Shown here piece by piece: positions 8,458-16,737 of a DNA stretch of 64,000 nt. How positions within the stretch are numbered: position 1 is the first letter of the stretch; each line of letters begins with the position of its first letter. The notes under the pieces were generated by a model. That model made no database searches. It was not told the DNA's origin and saw nothing but the letters and a program-made list of their open reading frames with translations. The translations under genes and the position numbers were made by a program. The stretch comes from Streptomyces sp. R28. GTDB taxonomy: Bacteria; Actinomycetota; Actinomycetes; Streptomycetales; Streptomycetaceae. The stretch spans positions 6,003,001 to 6,067,000 of the forward strand of contig NZ_CP163439.1 in assembly GCF_041052385.1 (NCBI RefSeq). The letters are read 5' to 3'.

Positions 8458-8678
8458 TGCCGATCGCCGTCGACATCGACGTGATGCTCGCCAGGCGGAA
8501 GATGTCCGTGGGCGAGCTCGCGGACCGCGTGGGGATCACGCCCGCCAACCTGGCGGTACTCAAGAACGGCCGCGCCAAGGCGGTGCGCTTCGCGACGCTC
8601 GCCGCGCTCTGCGAGGTGCTCGAGTGCCAGCCGGGCGACCTGCTGCGCTGGGAGACCGAGGACGCCGCGGGCGGATGA
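8457..8678 (+). CDS. Small Xre/YozG-type HTH regulator
   Basis: 73 residues consisting of one helix-turn-helix domain. VGELADRVGITPANLAVLKNG (around residues 18-38) is a typical Cro/Xre recognition region, followed by FATLAALCEVLECQPGDLL, the consensus end of this subfamily. It is translationally coupled to the DUF2975 gene. The likely target is the pair of palindromes at 7917-7954, giving negative autoregulation. A 38-nt gap separates it from the convergent kinase gene. Confidence 0.85.
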   Translation: MPIAVDIDVMLARRKMSVGELADRVGITPANLAVLKNGRAKAVRFATLAALCEVLECQPGDLLRWETEDAAGG

Positions 8679-8716
8679 CGCGCCCCGGGGCGGGCGTGAA
8701 ACACCACGGGTTTCCT

Positions 8717-10621
8717 TCAGCTGGTCAGCTTCCACTGCTGTTCCGGCGCGGTCCATTCGGTGATGCACGTCGACTGGATGGCCCGCGCGCCGTTGGCGGT
8801 GCTGCCGCCGCCTTCGATCGACAGGCACCTGGCGCTCTTGCCGTTCTTGAGCCGGCCGCCCGTGGCACGGGACCATCGCTGCTCGGGGGCGTCCCATTCG
8901 GTGACGCAGGTGGACTGGACGGCCTGGGCGCCGTTGGCGGTGCTGCCGCCGCCTTCGATGGACAGGCACTTACCGGTCTTGACGTTCTTGAGGGTGTCGG
9001 ACGAGGGGCCGGACCAGTACCACCGCTGCTCGTCACCCCCGTTGCAGGCCCACTGGACGGCGCGGGTGCCGTTGGCCGCGCTGCCCCCGTTGTCGAGGGA
9101 CAGACACTTCCCGCTCTTCGTGTTGATGAGCCGGTACGTGGGCCCGCTCCCCGCCGACTCGGAGGCCGAGGCGCTCGGGGCTGCCTCCGTCCCGTCGGGG
9201 GAGGCGGAGGCGGCAGGGGACTTGGCCGCAGGCACCTGGCTCTGTGCGGGGTCTGCCGCGGACTTGCCTTGGCCTCCTGCAGCCTTGCCCTCCTTGCCCC
9301 CCTTGTCGTCCTTGCCGCCGGGCTTGCTCGCGAGAGCGCTGCTGGGCTGCTGCGACGGGGTGTTGTCGTCCGCCTGGGACGATGCGCCGCCGGCCGCGGC
9401 GGCGACCGTGCCCTTGCCGCCGTTGTCGTCGGAGTCGGCGCCGATCGTCAGGTAGGTGACGCCGCCAACGATGAGGAGCACGGCGGCCGCGGCCGCGGCG
9501 ATCGTCAGTGAGCGGCTGCGGCGCGACCGAGGAGCCGAGGAGGATCGCCCGTCGGCGTCCGCTGCCGTGGACTGCGCCGTGGGTTGCCCCGTGAGTTGCC
9601 CCTGGGGTTGGGCCGGGAACGGCGCGGCATCTCGGTTCAGGGCGGGCGGCGGGCCGAACATCCCCGCCGGCGCGGGAGGACGGAGGACCGGGCGGCCGAG
9701 GCGCATCGTGCCTGCCGGGTCGGGCCGCACGGCACCGGAGGCGTCGGGGGACACCGGCAGGGGCTGGTCCGTGGCAATCGCGGTGAGGAGCCGTGCCGCC
9801 TGCGCCGCGTCCGGACGGGACGTGGGGTCCTTGGCCAGCAGCGCGCGCAGGACGGGGGTGAGCGGGCCGGCCTGGCGGGGCTCGGGCAGCGGTTCGGTGA
9901 CGATCGCGGTGATGGTCGACCAGGTGGAGGTGCGGCGGAAGGGAGTACCGCCCTCGACGGCGGCGTAGAGGGTGGCGCCCAGTGACCAGACGTCCGACGG
10001 GGGGCCCGGCTGCTCTCCGCGGGCCCGTTCGGGCGCGAGGTAGTCGAGGGAGCCGACGAGTTCACCGCTGCGCGTGAGGTTGGTGTCGGCGTCGTCGGGA
10101 TCGTCGATGGCCGCGATGCCGAAGTCGGTCAGCACCACCCGCCCACCGTGTTCGAGCAGGATGTTGGCGGGCTTCACATCGCGGTGGAGTACGCCTGCCC
10201 GGTGGGCGGCGGCCAGGGCCTCCAGGACCTTGGCGCCGATCTCGGCCGCGTGCCGGGGGTCGAGGGCGCCTTGCCGACGCACCACGTCGTCCAGTGAAGC
10301 GCCCTCGATCAGCTCCATGACGATGACGGGGTGGCCCTCGTGATCGGTGACGTCGTGCACGGCCACCACTCCGGGGTGCTGTATCCGGGCCGCCGCGCGG
10401 GCCTCTCGCTGCATACGCAGGCGCAGCCCGGCCAGTCTGTCTCCGTCGTGCTCGTCGGCGAAGTCACGGAGTTCCTTCACCGCGACCTGACGGCCGAGGG
10501 TTTCGTCGACGGCCCGCCATACGGTGCCCATGCCACCGCGTCCCAGCCGATCCACTGTGCGGTAGCGGCCCGCGATCAGCCTGCCGGCACCGTTCGCACG
10601 ACTCTCCCCCGTCACTGCCAC
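8717..10621 (-). CDS. Membrane Ser/Thr protein kinase with extracellular ricin-type repeats
   Basis: About 634 residues from the GTG at 10621, chosen because GAGG at 10628-10631 sits 6 nt upstream. GTG 10615 is also possible, and an upstream in-frame start at 10741 adds an unconserved leader. The N-terminus is a PknB-like kinase: Gly loop LGRGGMGTVWRA, ATP lysine in VAVKEL, catalytic HRDVKPANILL, DFG in LTDFGIAAID. Then come a Pro/Gln linker, one membrane helix (LTIAAAAAAVLLIVGGVTYL), a Ser/Pro/Lys-rich stalk, and about 140 residues with three Q-x-W repeats and CLSIEGGGSTANGA blocks, as in ricin B-type carbohydrate-binding domains. The outside domain suggests glycan sensing. Confidence 0.9.
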   Translation of the reverse strand: MAVTGESRANGAGRLIAGRYRTVDRLGRGGMGTVWRAVDETLGRQVAVKELRDFADEHDGDRLAGLRLRMQREARAAARIQHPGVVAVHDVTDHEGHPVIVMELIEGASLDDVVRRQGALDPRHAAEIGAKVLEALAAAHRAGVLHRDVKPANILLEHGGRVVLTDFGIAAIDDPDDADTNLTRSGELVGSLDYLAPERARGEQPGPPSDVWSLGATLYAAVEGGTPFRRTSTWSTITAIVTEPLPEPRQAGPLTPVLRALLAKDPTSRPDAAQAARLLTAIATDQPLPVSPDASGAVRPDPAGTMRLGRPVLRPPAPAGMFGPPPALNRDAAPFPAQPQGQLTGQPTAQSTAADADGRSSSAPRSRRSRSLTIAAAAAAVLLIVGGVTYLTIGADSDDNGGKGTVAAAAGGASSQADDNTPSQQPSSALASKPGGKDDKGGKEGKAAGGQGKSAADPAQSQVPAAKSPAASASPDGTEAAPSASASESAGSGPTYRLINTKSGKCLSLDNGGSAANGTRAVQWACNGGDEQRWYWSGPSSDTLKNVKTGKCLSIEGGGSTANGAQAVQSTCVTEWDAPEQRWSRATGGRLKNGKSARCLSIEGGGSTANGARAIQSTCITEWTAPEQQWKLTS

Positions 10622-10832
10622 TGCCCGCCTCGAGGTTGGTTTCCCTTGTGCGAATGGCAGCCTAACGGGCCGTCCGAGACCGGTGAGTTGACGGGGCCCC
10701 GTGCCTCCATACCGCGGTTCCGTGAACCGGCGACGAGCCATCCGGCCCCGGGCGCCGGTCCCGACCTGGGGTTTTGGTGCCCCGGTCAGGCGCTCGTCGA
10801 CTGCTCACCAACTGCTGTACATCTCAAGGATG

Positions 10833-10888
10833 TTGACCTGGTCCATACGTGCCTTCAGAATGAGCGCGCATTCGTGAGAGCGCTCTCA
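10833..10888 (+). promoter_or_regulatory. Promoter and LacI-type operator of the secreted glycosidase gene
   Basis: -35 TTGACC (10833-10838), 17-bp spacer, -10 CAGAAT (10856-10861). Just downstream lies the perfect 14-bp palindrome TGAGAGCGCTCTCA (10875-10888), with the central CG step typical of LacI-family operators; it resembles the cellulose/maltose-type operators of Streptomyces. It would act as a roadblock at about +7 to +20. The neighbouring LacI-like protein lacks an HTH, so the cognate repressor must be encoded elsewhere (inference). Confidence 0.6.
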
Positions 10889-10904
10889 AGACCGAGGGAG
10901 ACCG

Positions 10905-12365
10905 ATGGCCGGCATGGGTGACACGAGCGGCATGACCAGCATGACCGGCAAGCAGGGCCCGGCGCTGACCCGTCGCACGCTCATGGGTACCGGTCTCGGC
11001 CTCGGCCTCGGTGCCGCGGGCTTCACTGCGGCCGGTGCCGGTGCTGCTCGGGCCGCCTCAGGTGACGCCTCCGCCGACACCGCCGCATCCGCATCCGCAT
11101 CCGCATCCGCCGCCCAGCGCCGCGCCCAAGCCTTCCTCGCCGCCGCCATGGATGCCTACCCGGAGCACGGCAGTGTCCGGCTCGCGCAGAGCTACAGCGA
11201 CCAGGCCGGGCTGTTCAGCACGGCCTTCACCTACGACAACGCCCTCGCGGTCCTCGCCCTCCTCGCCACCCGCACCGCCGACGGACGCGCCCGGGCCGTC
11301 GCGCTCGGGGACGCGCTGGTGTACGCGCAAGGGCACGACCCGGCCCATGGCGACGGCCGGCTGCGGCAGGCCTACAACGTGGGGCCGTACACCTTCTACG
11401 ACGGTTCGCGGCAGCCGGACGGCTTCGTGCGGGCGGACGGGACCGTCAACGTCGGGACGCAGTTCGGGTTCACGGGGACGGCCGTGGGCGACATGGCCTG
11501 GGCCGGGATCGCGCTCAGTGCGCTCGCACGGCGGACCGGGGAGCGGAGGTTCCTCGACGGGGCTGTGCGGATCGGGGAGTGGATCGAGCGCAACGGACGT
11601 ACCGAGGAACCGCTCGGGGGGTACAAGTTCGGGGTCAACGGGGCCAACGAGAAACTTCCCTTCACCTCCACCGAGCACAACACCGATCTCGTCTCTCTCT
11701 TCGGGCGGCTCGCCCGGCTCACGGGAGACGCGGTCTGGCTGGAGCGGCGTGCTCGCGCCCGGGACTTCGTCGGGAAGATGTGGGACGCGGACGGTGGCTT
11801 CTTCTACACCGGGACCAATGACGGGGTGACGATCAACACCTCGCCCGTCCCCGAGGACACCCAGACCTGGACCCACCTCGCCCTCGACTCCCGTTTCCAC
11901 GCCCGGTCGTTGGACTGGGCCGCGCGTGAGCTGGCCGTTCTCGACCATGCCGAGCGGCGCAACAGTACGGTGCCGGCGGGGCAGTCGTACGAAGGTGTCA
12001 CCTTCAGCTCGGCCGGCCTCCTCGCGAACGAGGACGCGCCGATCGCCGACTCCCAGCCCAGGCCGGACCGCAACGGTGTGTGGTTCGAGGGGACCGCTCA
12101 TCTCGCGCTCGCCCTGAGGGAGCGGCACGGGCGGGGTGACGAGACGCAGGCCCGGCGGCTGATCGACTCCATCGAGCGGGCCCAGGATCTGCTCGGGGGC
12201 GGGCAGACCGTCGGTGGGCAGGCGCTGCCGGAGCGGGCAGGGGTCGTGGCGGCCAGCAGTCCGCTCGACACCGGGTTCGGGTTCGGCTACTACCCGTATC
12301 GGCATACGGGGGCGACCGCCTGGTACCTGATGGCGGCGGCGCGCTCCAATCCGCTCGGGGTCTGA
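10905..12365 (+). CDS. Tat-exported protein, probable six-hairpin glycosidase fold
   Basis: 486 residues. It begins with a twin-arginine signal (TRRTLMG, R23-R24, then a Gly/Ala hydrophobic stretch to AARAA near residue 50), so it is exported folded. The mature part has repeated amphipathic helices and aromatic/acidic motifs (AYNVGPYTFYDG, TSTEHNTD, GVWFEGTAHLALAL, GFGYYPYRHTGATAWY), as in (alpha/alpha)6-barrel glycosidases and lyases. No exact GH family can be assigned by eye. It lies behind a LacI-type operator and converges on a sugar ABC importer, which suggests extracellular polysaccharide breakdown feeding that importer. The start is supported by GAGGGAG just upstream. Confidence 0.72.
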   Translation: MAGMGDTSGMTSMTGKQGPALTRRTLMGTGLGLGLGAAGFTAAGAGAARAASGDASADTAASASASASAAQRRAQAFLAAAMDAYPEHGSVRLAQSYSDQAGLFSTAFTYDNALAVLALLATRTADGRARAVALGDALVYAQGHDPAHGDGRLRQAYNVGPYTFYDGSRQPDGFVRADGTVNVGTQFGFTGTAVGDMAWAGIALSALARRTGERRFLDGAVRIGEWIERNGRTEEPLGGYKFGVNGANEKLPFTSTEHNTDLVSLFGRLARLTGDAVWLERRARARDFVGKMWDADGGFFYTGTNDGVTINTSPVPEDTQTWTHLALDSRFHARSLDWAARELAVLDHAERRNSTVPAGQSYEGVTFSSAGLLANEDAPIADSQPRPDRNGVWFEGTAHLALALRERHGRGDETQARRLIDSIERAQDLLGGGQTVGGQALPERAGVVAASSPLDTGFGFGYYPYRHTGATAWYLMAAARSNPLGV

Positions 12366-12409
12366 AACGGGCCTCTCCGGGCTGCTCGGCCCGGCACACC
12401 GCCGGTGGC

Positions 12410-13237
12410 TCAGCCCCGCACACTCCCCGCGGTCAGCCCGCCGACGATGAAGCGCTGGAACAGGGCGAACACGCAGACCACAGGGACGCTGATGAGGGTG
12501 GCGGTCGCCATCAGGGCTCCCCACGCCGTGCCGTGCTGACCGACGAAGGCGTTCAGCAGGACGGTGACGGGCTGGACGTCGGGACCCTCGGCCAGCGTCA
12601 GGCCGAACAGGAACTCGCCCCAGCCGATCAGGAAGCACAGCCCGGCCGTGGCGACCAGGCTCGGCGCCGTGAGGGGCAGGACGACCCGCAGCAGTACGCC
12701 GGGCAGCCCGCAGCCGTCGACCAGCGCGGCCTCCTCCAGCTCCGGCGGGAAGGACCGCAGCACGGGGCGCAGCACGATCACCGCGAAGGGGAGAGTCAGG
12801 GTGGTGTCGGCGGCGATCAGGCCGAGGTAGGTGTCGTCGAGACCGGCCCGGCGTTCGAGGATGAACAGCGGTGCCGCCAGCACGATGGCGGGCGGGAGTT
12901 GGGCGACCAGCAGGGCGAGCACCATCGCGCCCGAGCCGCGCATGCGGACGCGGGCGAGCGCGTAGGCGAGCGGGACGCCGAGCAGGAGCGTGAGGGCCAC
13001 GACTCCGCTGGAGATCACCACGCTGTTGAGCAGGGCTCGGGTCAGGCCTTCGTAGTCCAGCGCCGCCCGGTAGTTCTCGCCGGTGAGCGGGGCGGGCAGC
13101 CACTGCGGGGCCGGGGTGAGGATCCGGTCCGGGCGGGTGAGGCTGGTCTTGGCCATCCAGTACACCGGCAGCAGGAAGGCCGCGGTGATCAGCGCGGCGA
13201 ACGCCGTGAGCAGCCAGGGGCGTTGGGAATGTTTCAC
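12410..13237 (-). CDS. Sugar ABC transporter permease, MalG type
   Basis: 275 residues from the GTG at 13237, within a GTGA overlap with the upstream permease gene. Six membrane helices. The permease EAA loop is EEAALVDGCGLPGVLLRVVLPL, which docks the ATPase subunit. Last gene of the operon running from 19110 down to 12410. No ATPase is encoded here; Streptomyces sugar importers commonly share the MsiK ATPase (known for the group, not shown here). Substrate unknown, probably an oligosaccharide released by the adjacent secreted enzyme. Confidence 0.9.
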   Translation of the reverse strand: MKHSQRPWLLTAFAALITAAFLLPVYWMAKTSLTRPDRILTPAPQWLPAPLTGENYRAALDYEGLTRALLNSVVISSGVVALTLLLGVPLAYALARVRMRGSGAMVLALLVAQLPPAIVLAAPLFILERRAGLDDTYLGLIAADTTLTLPFAVIVLRPVLRSFPPELEEAALVDGCGLPGVLLRVVLPLTAPSLVATAGLCFLIGWGEFLFGLTLAEGPDVQPVTVLLNAFVGQHGTAWGALMATATLISVPVVCVFALFQRFIVGGLTAGSVRG

Positions 13238-13244
13238 GTGGAAC
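13231..13244. promoter_or_regulatory. parS-like ParB-binding sequence
   Basis: GTTTCACGTGGAAC differs at one base from the 14-bp palindromic core GTTTCACGTGAAAC; against the 16-bp consensus it matches 14 of 16. It lies in coding sequence across the stop/start overlap of the two permease genes. Streptomyces chromosomes carry many parS sites around oriC, including one-mismatch variants. Palindromes of this length can arise by chance, so occupancy is unproven. Confidence 0.5.
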
Positions 13245-14202
13245 CACCCACCGCGTCCTCCCGGCGCAGCCGTCGTACGTAGAACACACCCGTGAGCAGC
13301 GGTACGACGAGCAGCAGCAGGCCGGCGGCGGCGCCCTCGCCGAACCGGAAGAACCGGAAGAAGACCTCGTAGACGTAGAGCGAGAGCACGCGGGTGGCGT
13401 CGACCGGGCCGCCGCCCGTCATCACGAAGACGACGTCGAAGACCTTGAAGGTGTAGATGAGGCCGAGCAGGAGGACGGTCACGGAGACCGGGCGCATCAG
13501 GGGCAGGGTGATGCGGCACAAGCGCTGCCAGGCGTTCGCGCCGTCGATCGCGGCGGCCTCGTGCAGCTCCGGATCGATGGTGTGCAGGCCGACCAGGAGC
13601 AGCAGCATGTTGAAGGGCACGCCGACCCAGACGTTGGCGAAGATCACCCCGGCCAGGGAGGTGGAGGGGTCGGTGAGCCAGTCGTGGGAGAGGCTGTCCG
13701 GGCCGAGCGCCCGCACCAGGGCGTTGTAGGCGCCGGACTCCGCGTCCAGCAGCCAGCGGAAGAGGGTGCCGCTGACCACGGGAGGCAGCAGCCAGGCCAC
13801 CAGGAGCAGGGACCGCAGGAGGCCGTTCAGGGGGAAGGGGCGGGCGAAGAGCAGGGCCAGGGCGAAGCCGAGCACGAACTGACAGGCCAGGGAGCCCAGG
13901 GTGAACACCAGCGACAGGCGTACGGAGTGCCAGAACGCCGGGTCGTCGAGCACCGCCCGGTAGTTGTCGAGGCCGTTGAAGCGTTCGGCCCCGCCGAGCA
14001 GACCGCTCAGCCGCACGTCGTGGACGGACGTCCAGACGTTGTAGAAGAGCGGGTAGGCCAGGAACAGGGCGAGGAAGGCCAGCCCCGGGAGGCAGAAGAG
14101 GTAGCCGGTACGGCCGCGGCGCGCGGAGGGGGAGAGGCGGGTCGGCGGGCGGCGCTCCCTTGCGCGGTGGACCTCCAGCGCGAGGCCCTGGCGCCCTCGC
14201 AT
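13234..14202 (-). CDS. Sugar ABC transporter permease, MalF type
   Basis: 322 residues. The ATG at 14202 overlaps the stop of the binding-protein gene (TGATG). Six membrane helices with the first near residues 35-55 (YLFCLPGLAFLALFLAYPLF). The EAA motif is HEAAAIDGANAWQRLCRITLPL. It pairs with the MalG-type permease to form the membrane channel of a carbohydrate importer of the CUT1 family. Confidence 0.9.
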   Translation of the reverse strand: MRGRQGLALEVHRARERRPPTRLSPSARRGRTGYLFCLPGLAFLALFLAYPLFYNVWTSVHDVRLSGLLGGAERFNGLDNYRAVLDDPAFWHSVRLSLVFTLGSLACQFVLGFALALLFARPFPLNGLLRSLLLVAWLLPPVVSGTLFRWLLDAESGAYNALVRALGPDSLSHDWLTDPSTSLAGVIFANVWVGVPFNMLLLLVGLHTIDPELHEAAAIDGANAWQRLCRITLPLMRPVSVTVLLLGLIYTFKVFDVVFVMTGGGPVDATRVLSLYVYEVFFRFFRFGEGAAAGLLLLVVPLLTGVFYVRRLRREDAVGGST

Positions 14203-15437
14203 CACCCGCCCAGCGCCTTGTCGATCTTGCCGGCCGCCGTCTTCGCCGCCGCGGAAGGGGACGCGGAGCCGGTCAGTACCGCCTGTTCCGCCTCCGCGAC
14301 GGCCTGGGAGGCGTCGGCGTAGTGCGCGCCGTACTGGCGCGGGCGGGCCACGGGCAGCTGGCTGAGGAAGAGCCGCAGGGTCGGGTCGGACGCCCAAGTG
14401 CCCCGGTCCGCGAGGTCCTTGCGGGCGGGCAGGTTGCCGAAGGAGACGAGGTACGGCGTCAGGACCGACGGACGCTGGGTGTACTCCAGCACCTCCCACG
14501 CCTTGTCCAGATGGTCGCTGCTCGCCATCACCACCCAGTTCTCCCCGCCCAGACAGGTGGCCGCCTCCTTGTCCCGGGGCAGGGCGACGACGGCCCAGTC
14601 GAAGTCGGCCTCCTTCAGCGTGGGGATCTGCCAGGGGCCGTTGATCTGCATGGCGGCGCGCTGGTTGAGGAACCGGGTGTTGACGTCCTGCTGGGTCCAG
14701 CCCACGCAACTCTCGGACAGGGAGCGCTTGGCGATCAGGTCGTCGAGGAACGACAGGGCGGTGGCACCGTCCGTGGCGAAGGTGTCCAGGTCGCCGCCCG
14801 CCTGCCACAGGAACGGCAGGAACTGGAAGACGCCCTCCTCCGTCCTGATCGCGCTCAGCGCCAGCCCGAACCGGTCCCCGCTGGTCAGCCGCTCGGCCGC
14901 GGAGGCCAGCTCGTCCCAGGTGGTGGGCGGTTGCACGCCGGCGTCCTGGAGCATCCGGGTGTTGTAGTAGAGGGCCAGGCAGTTGCTCTGGTTGGGGATG
15001 CCCAGGGTCCTGCCGTCGACCTGGCACCCGTCCCAGGGGCCCTTGTAGTACTGGGAGGCCTGGCCCCACTGCTCGACCCGGTCGGTGAGGTCGGCGAGCA
15101 GATCGCTGCCGCCGAGCGTGTTCATGGAGACGTTGTCGACGATCGCGATGTCGGGCAGGTCGCCGGAGATCGCGCCCAGGGTGATCTGCCGTTCGAGCTC
15201 GGCGAACGGGAACGTCCGCCGCTCGATCCGCACATCGGGCACCCCGGCCTCGATGTCCTTGATCAGGCGGGTCATGCCCTCCTGGAAGTTGTCCAGCGTG
15301 AAGTAGTCCCACCAGGTGAGGGTGGTCGTGCTCGGCTCGTCGGAGCCGCAGGAGGCCAGGGCCCCGCCGAGGCCGAGGGCAGCGGCTCCCACGCCGGCGG
15401 TACGCAGGAAGCCGCGGCGGTCGAGCGGGTACGGCAT
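14202..15437 (-). CDS. Sugar ABC transporter substrate-binding lipoprotein
   Basis: 411 residues. The N-terminus combines a twin-arginine motif (RRGFLR, residues 7-12) with a lipobox ending in LASC (Cys at about residue 30), so it is a Tat-exported lipoprotein anchored outside the membrane. The mature part is a family 1 extracellular solute-binding protein, with LTWWDYF at the start of the fold and an FGLALSAIRTEEGVFQFLPFLWQAGG-like central region. It delivers the ligand to the two permeases downstream. The 98-nt gap upstream holds three direct repeats. Confidence 0.9.
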   Translation of the reverse strand: MPYPLDRRGFLRTAGVGAAALGLGGALASCGSDEPSTTTLTWWDYFTLDNFQEGMTRLIKDIEAGVPDVRIERRTFPFAELERQITLGAISGDLPDIAIVDNVSMNTLGGSDLLADLTDRVEQWGQASQYYKGPWDGCQVDGRTLGIPNQSNCLALYYNTRMLQDAGVQPPTTWDELASAAERLTSGDRFGLALSAIRTEEGVFQFLPFLWQAGGDLDTFATDGATALSFLDDLIAKRSLSESCVGWTQQDVNTRFLNQRAAMQINGPWQIPTLKEADFDWAVVALPRDKEAATCLGGENWVVMASSDHLDKAWEVLEYTQRPSVLTPYLVSFGNLPARKDLADRGTWASDPTLRLFLSQLPVARPRQYGAHYADASQAVAEAEQAVLTGSASPSAAAKTAAGKIDKALGG

Positions 15438-15468
15438 GCTCCCCTCCCGGGGGTTGTGATCGGAGGAC

Positions 15469-15515
15469 GTGGATTCAGCGAGCGGGTGGATTCAGCGGGC
15501 GCGGTGGAGTCAGCG
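15469..15515. repeat. Three 12-bp direct repeats upstream of the binding-protein gene
   Basis: GTGGATTCAGCG at 15469-15480 and 15486-15497, and GTGGAGTCAGCG (one mismatch) at 15504-15515, spaced 17 and 18 bp. They fill the gap between the LacI-like sensor and the substrate-binding protein. They may be regulator half-sites or simply a small tandem expansion; the near-regular 17-18 bp period favours the latter. Confidence 0.55.
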
Positions 15516-15535
15516 GGCATGGCGGAACCGGCGTA

Positions 15536-16735
15536 TCAGAAATTCACGTCGAAATCGGGGAATTCCGGCTCGGGTTCCGAACCGAGTACCGGAAGGCACC
15601 GCCCCGTGCTGGAGCGCAGGGTGATCAGGGGCTTCAGCAGGACGTGCCGGGCTGTCGAACCGGGTGAGCGCAGGCGTTCCACCATCAGCTCGACTGCGAC
15701 CCGGCTCATCTCCTTGGCGGGGATCTCGGCGGCGGTGAGCTGCGGTGTCACCCGCTCGGCCCAGGGGCTCGCCGCCACGCCGACGACCGAGAAGTCGCGC
15801 GGCACGCTGCGGCCGTGGCGGGTCAGGCCGCGGTAGACGCCCTCCAGGGCCGCCTCGTTCATGGTGACCAGCGAGGTGGTGGCCGGCTCGTCCGCCAGGA
15901 TCCGTGCCACGACCTCCTCGCCCGAGGCGAGGTCGTCGCCGCAGAGGTAGGCGTGCGGCTCGTGGCCCAGGTCCGTCATCGCGGTGACGTAGCCCTCGTG
16001 GCCGAGCCGGGCGAACCCGTAACCGCTGTTGTAGAGCTGCTCCGACCGGTTGACGAAGGCGATCTGGCGATGCCCCAGGTCGGCGAGGTGCCGTACGCAG
16101 CCGATCGCCAGCCCGGCGAAGTCCAGATCGACCCAGCCCGCCTCGTCGGCGCGGTGGTTGCGGCCGATGGCCACGAACGGGAAGCCCGCCGCGGCCAGAT
16201 GCTCGACCCGGTCGTCCTCGCGGCGGATCTCCATCACGATCACGCCGTCCACACGGGGCCGGCCGTCGCCGCGCCACCCGCCGTCCGCGCGTCGTTCGCC
16301 GGTCCCGCGCCACTCGCCGTCCGTACCCGGCTGTCCGTCCGTCCCCGGCTGCCCGTCTGCGCCCGGCTGTGCGTCTGCGCCCTGTCCGTCCGCGCCTGGC
16401 TGTCTGCCCGAGCCCGGCTGTCCGTTCCCGCCCGGCTGTCCGTCCTGCTGCCGCTCCCTGCTCACCGGCCCCTCCCTGTCCGCCGGCCTCTGCACGTCCA
16501 CCGGCCGCTCCCCGACCATCCGCCGGAACGAGGCGTCGGCGCTCGTGCCGGCCGGGGAGAGCAGCACGTCGTAGCCGTACGGCGTCGCGGCCTCGGCGAC
16601 GCCGCCGATGAACGCGAGCTGCATGGTGGTGTAGAGCCGGCCCCTCCCGGCCGGGGGGTAGAGCAGCCCGAGCGTGTGCGTGGCGTCCCCGCCCTCGGCC
16701 GGCGGTGCCGTCGCCTCGCCCGTACGGTCGGTCAT
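15536..16735 (-). CDS. LacI-like periplasmic-binding-fold sensor without DNA-binding domain
   Basis: 399 residues. From residue 21 (TLGLLYPPAGRG) the sequence follows the ligand-binding core of LacI/GalR regulators (RVDGVIVMEI, GRNHRADEAGWVDLDFAGLAIG, VVGVAASPWAERVTPQLTA), but there is no N-terminal HTH. The region upstream is the 3' end of the phosphatase gene, so a missed start cannot restore one. An insertion of about 80 residues (79-161), rich in Gly, Gln, Asp, Pro and Arg, interrupts the first lobe between ERPVD and RVDGV. The start follows the phosphatase stop by 2 nt. A ligand sensor acting on the phosphatase or kinase rather than on DNA is a reasonable inference. Confidence 0.8.
   Translation of the reverse strand: MTDRTGEATAPPAEGGDATHTLGLLYPPAGRGRLYTTMQLAFIGGVAEAATPYGYDVLLSPAGTSADASFRRMVGERPVDVQRPADREGPVSRERQQDGQPGGNGQPGSGRQPGADGQGADAQPGADGQPGTDGQPGTDGEWRGTGERRADGGWRGDGRPRVDGVIVMEIRREDDRVEHLAAAGFPFVAIGRNHRADEAGWVDLDFAGLAIGCVRHLADLGHRQIAFVNRSEQLYNSGYGFARLGHEGYVTAMTDLGHEPHAYLCGDDLASGEEVVARILADEPATTSLVTMNEAALEGVYRGLTRHGRSVPRDFSVVGVAASPWAERVTPQLTAAEIPAKEMSRVAVELMVERLRSPGSTARHVLLKPLITLRSSTGRCLPVLGSEPEPEFPDFDVNF
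16324..16446. repeat. Degenerate tandem repeats encoding a GQPGxDG-type insertion
   Basis: Imperfect units of about 18 nt built on CCCGGCTGTCCGTC (plus strand) encode repeated GQPGADG/GQPGTDG in the LacI-like sensor on the minus strand. Length and register vary, as expected of a minisatellite prone to slippage. It falls in a surface loop position of the binding fold. Confidence 0.7.
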
Positions 16736-16737
16736 GG

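Noticed and set aside
8681..8692. CGCCCCGGGGCG palindrome between the HTH and kinase genes
   Set aside because: No loop, so a poor hairpin, and GC palindromes of this size are common at this composition.
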